64,000 nt of DNA from Ophioceras dolichostomum. Its lineage: Eukaryota; Ascomycota; Sordariomycetes; Magnaporthales; Ophioceraceae. How positions within the stretch are numbered: position 1 is the stretch's first letter; each line of letters begins with the position of its first letter. The translations under genes were made by a program, and so were the position numbers. Under the pieces are notes generated by a model. That model was not told where the DNA came from. It did not search any database and worked only from the letters and a program-made list of their open reading frames with translations. The stretch is taken from contig PYST01000139.1 of assembly GCA_003049485.1 (NCBI GenBank), forward strand, positions 32,265-96,264, in the 5' to 3' direction. Below, in pieces: positions 63,939 to 64,000 of this stretch.

Positions 63939-64000
63939 CGTCTTTTGAACCCATAACCTACCACACCCGTCCTTTGAACCCATAACCTACCACACCCGTC
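63939..64000 (+). repeat. 29-bp tandem repeat running off the window
   Basis: Two full units and the start of a third, at 63939, 63968 and 63997, containing TTTGAACCCATAACCTACC. The array continues past the window edge. Confidence 0.85.

Noticed and set aside
1..64000. tRNA genes
   Set aside because: I scanned by eye for B-box-like GGTTCGAATC with acceptor pairing on both strands; the near matches lie inside genes or lack arms. A tRNAscan-SE run would be decisive.
63939..64000. Telomere or subtelomere tract
   Set aside because: AACCCATAACC only resembles CCCTAA repeats; the unit is a 29-bp minisatellite, and no true telomere repeat is seen.
1..64000. CRISPR array or bacterial operon
   Set aside because: The sequence is eukaryotic with introns; no regular repeat-spacer arrays are present.

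Overview
The window is nuclear DNA from a filamentous ascomycete (Pezizomycotina, most likely Sordariomycetes). Almost every recognisable gene is broken by 50-160 nt introns with GTANGT-type donors and CTNAC-like branch sites. The gene set is typical of these fungi: a NACHT/ankyrin STAND receptor, a HET-domain gene, a hydrophobin, a PhiA-like cell-wall protein, a Fot1/pogo transposon, a Coq1 prenyl synthase and a Vma12 V-ATPase assembly factor. There are no bacterial-style operons. About half the window is intergenic, and many upstream regions carry C/T-rich leaders. Exon joins given here were read by eye and checked for frame; none has transcript support.

Region 1 (1-10 kb) has an allorecognition flavour. 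It holds the 3' part of a Dal5-like MFS transporter, a NACHT-ankyrin receptor, a convergent GNAT-fold gene with an autoinducer-synthase-like core, and a HET-domain gene broken by frameshifts and stops. Region 2 (10.5-21.7 kb) is mostly housekeeping: a GPI-type secreted protein, a glycosylasparaginase, a small membrane protein, an ESCO-type zinc-finger protein without an acetyltransferase domain, Vma12, Coq1 and a hydrophobin.

Region 3 (24-34.5 kb) carries a five-exon cytochrome P450, a PhiA-like protein, a stand-alone STAND N-terminal-domain-like protein and an orphan Ser-rich protein. Region 4 (34.7-39.5 kb) is accessory. It has a complete 1.86-kb Fot1/pogo element with terminal inverted repeats and TA flanks, whose transposase frame carries C-to-T type stop codons suggestive of RIP, then two small disordered-protein genes and a group of strong hairpins.

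Region 5 (39.9-48 kb) has a frameshifted APH-type kinase-like gene, a cysteine-rich bZIP factor next to an ACR3 arsenite transporter (the best candidate functional pair in the window), a conserved-looking protein of unknown function, and an FSH1 serine hydrolase. Region 6 (49-61.5 kb) has an AT-hook/coiled-coil protein, a small tail-anchored protein, a fused LrgA-LrgB membrane protein, a SET-domain protein with a signal peptide, and a small spliced gene. The last 2.4 kb has no recognisable gene and ends in two tandem repeats, one of which runs off the window edge.
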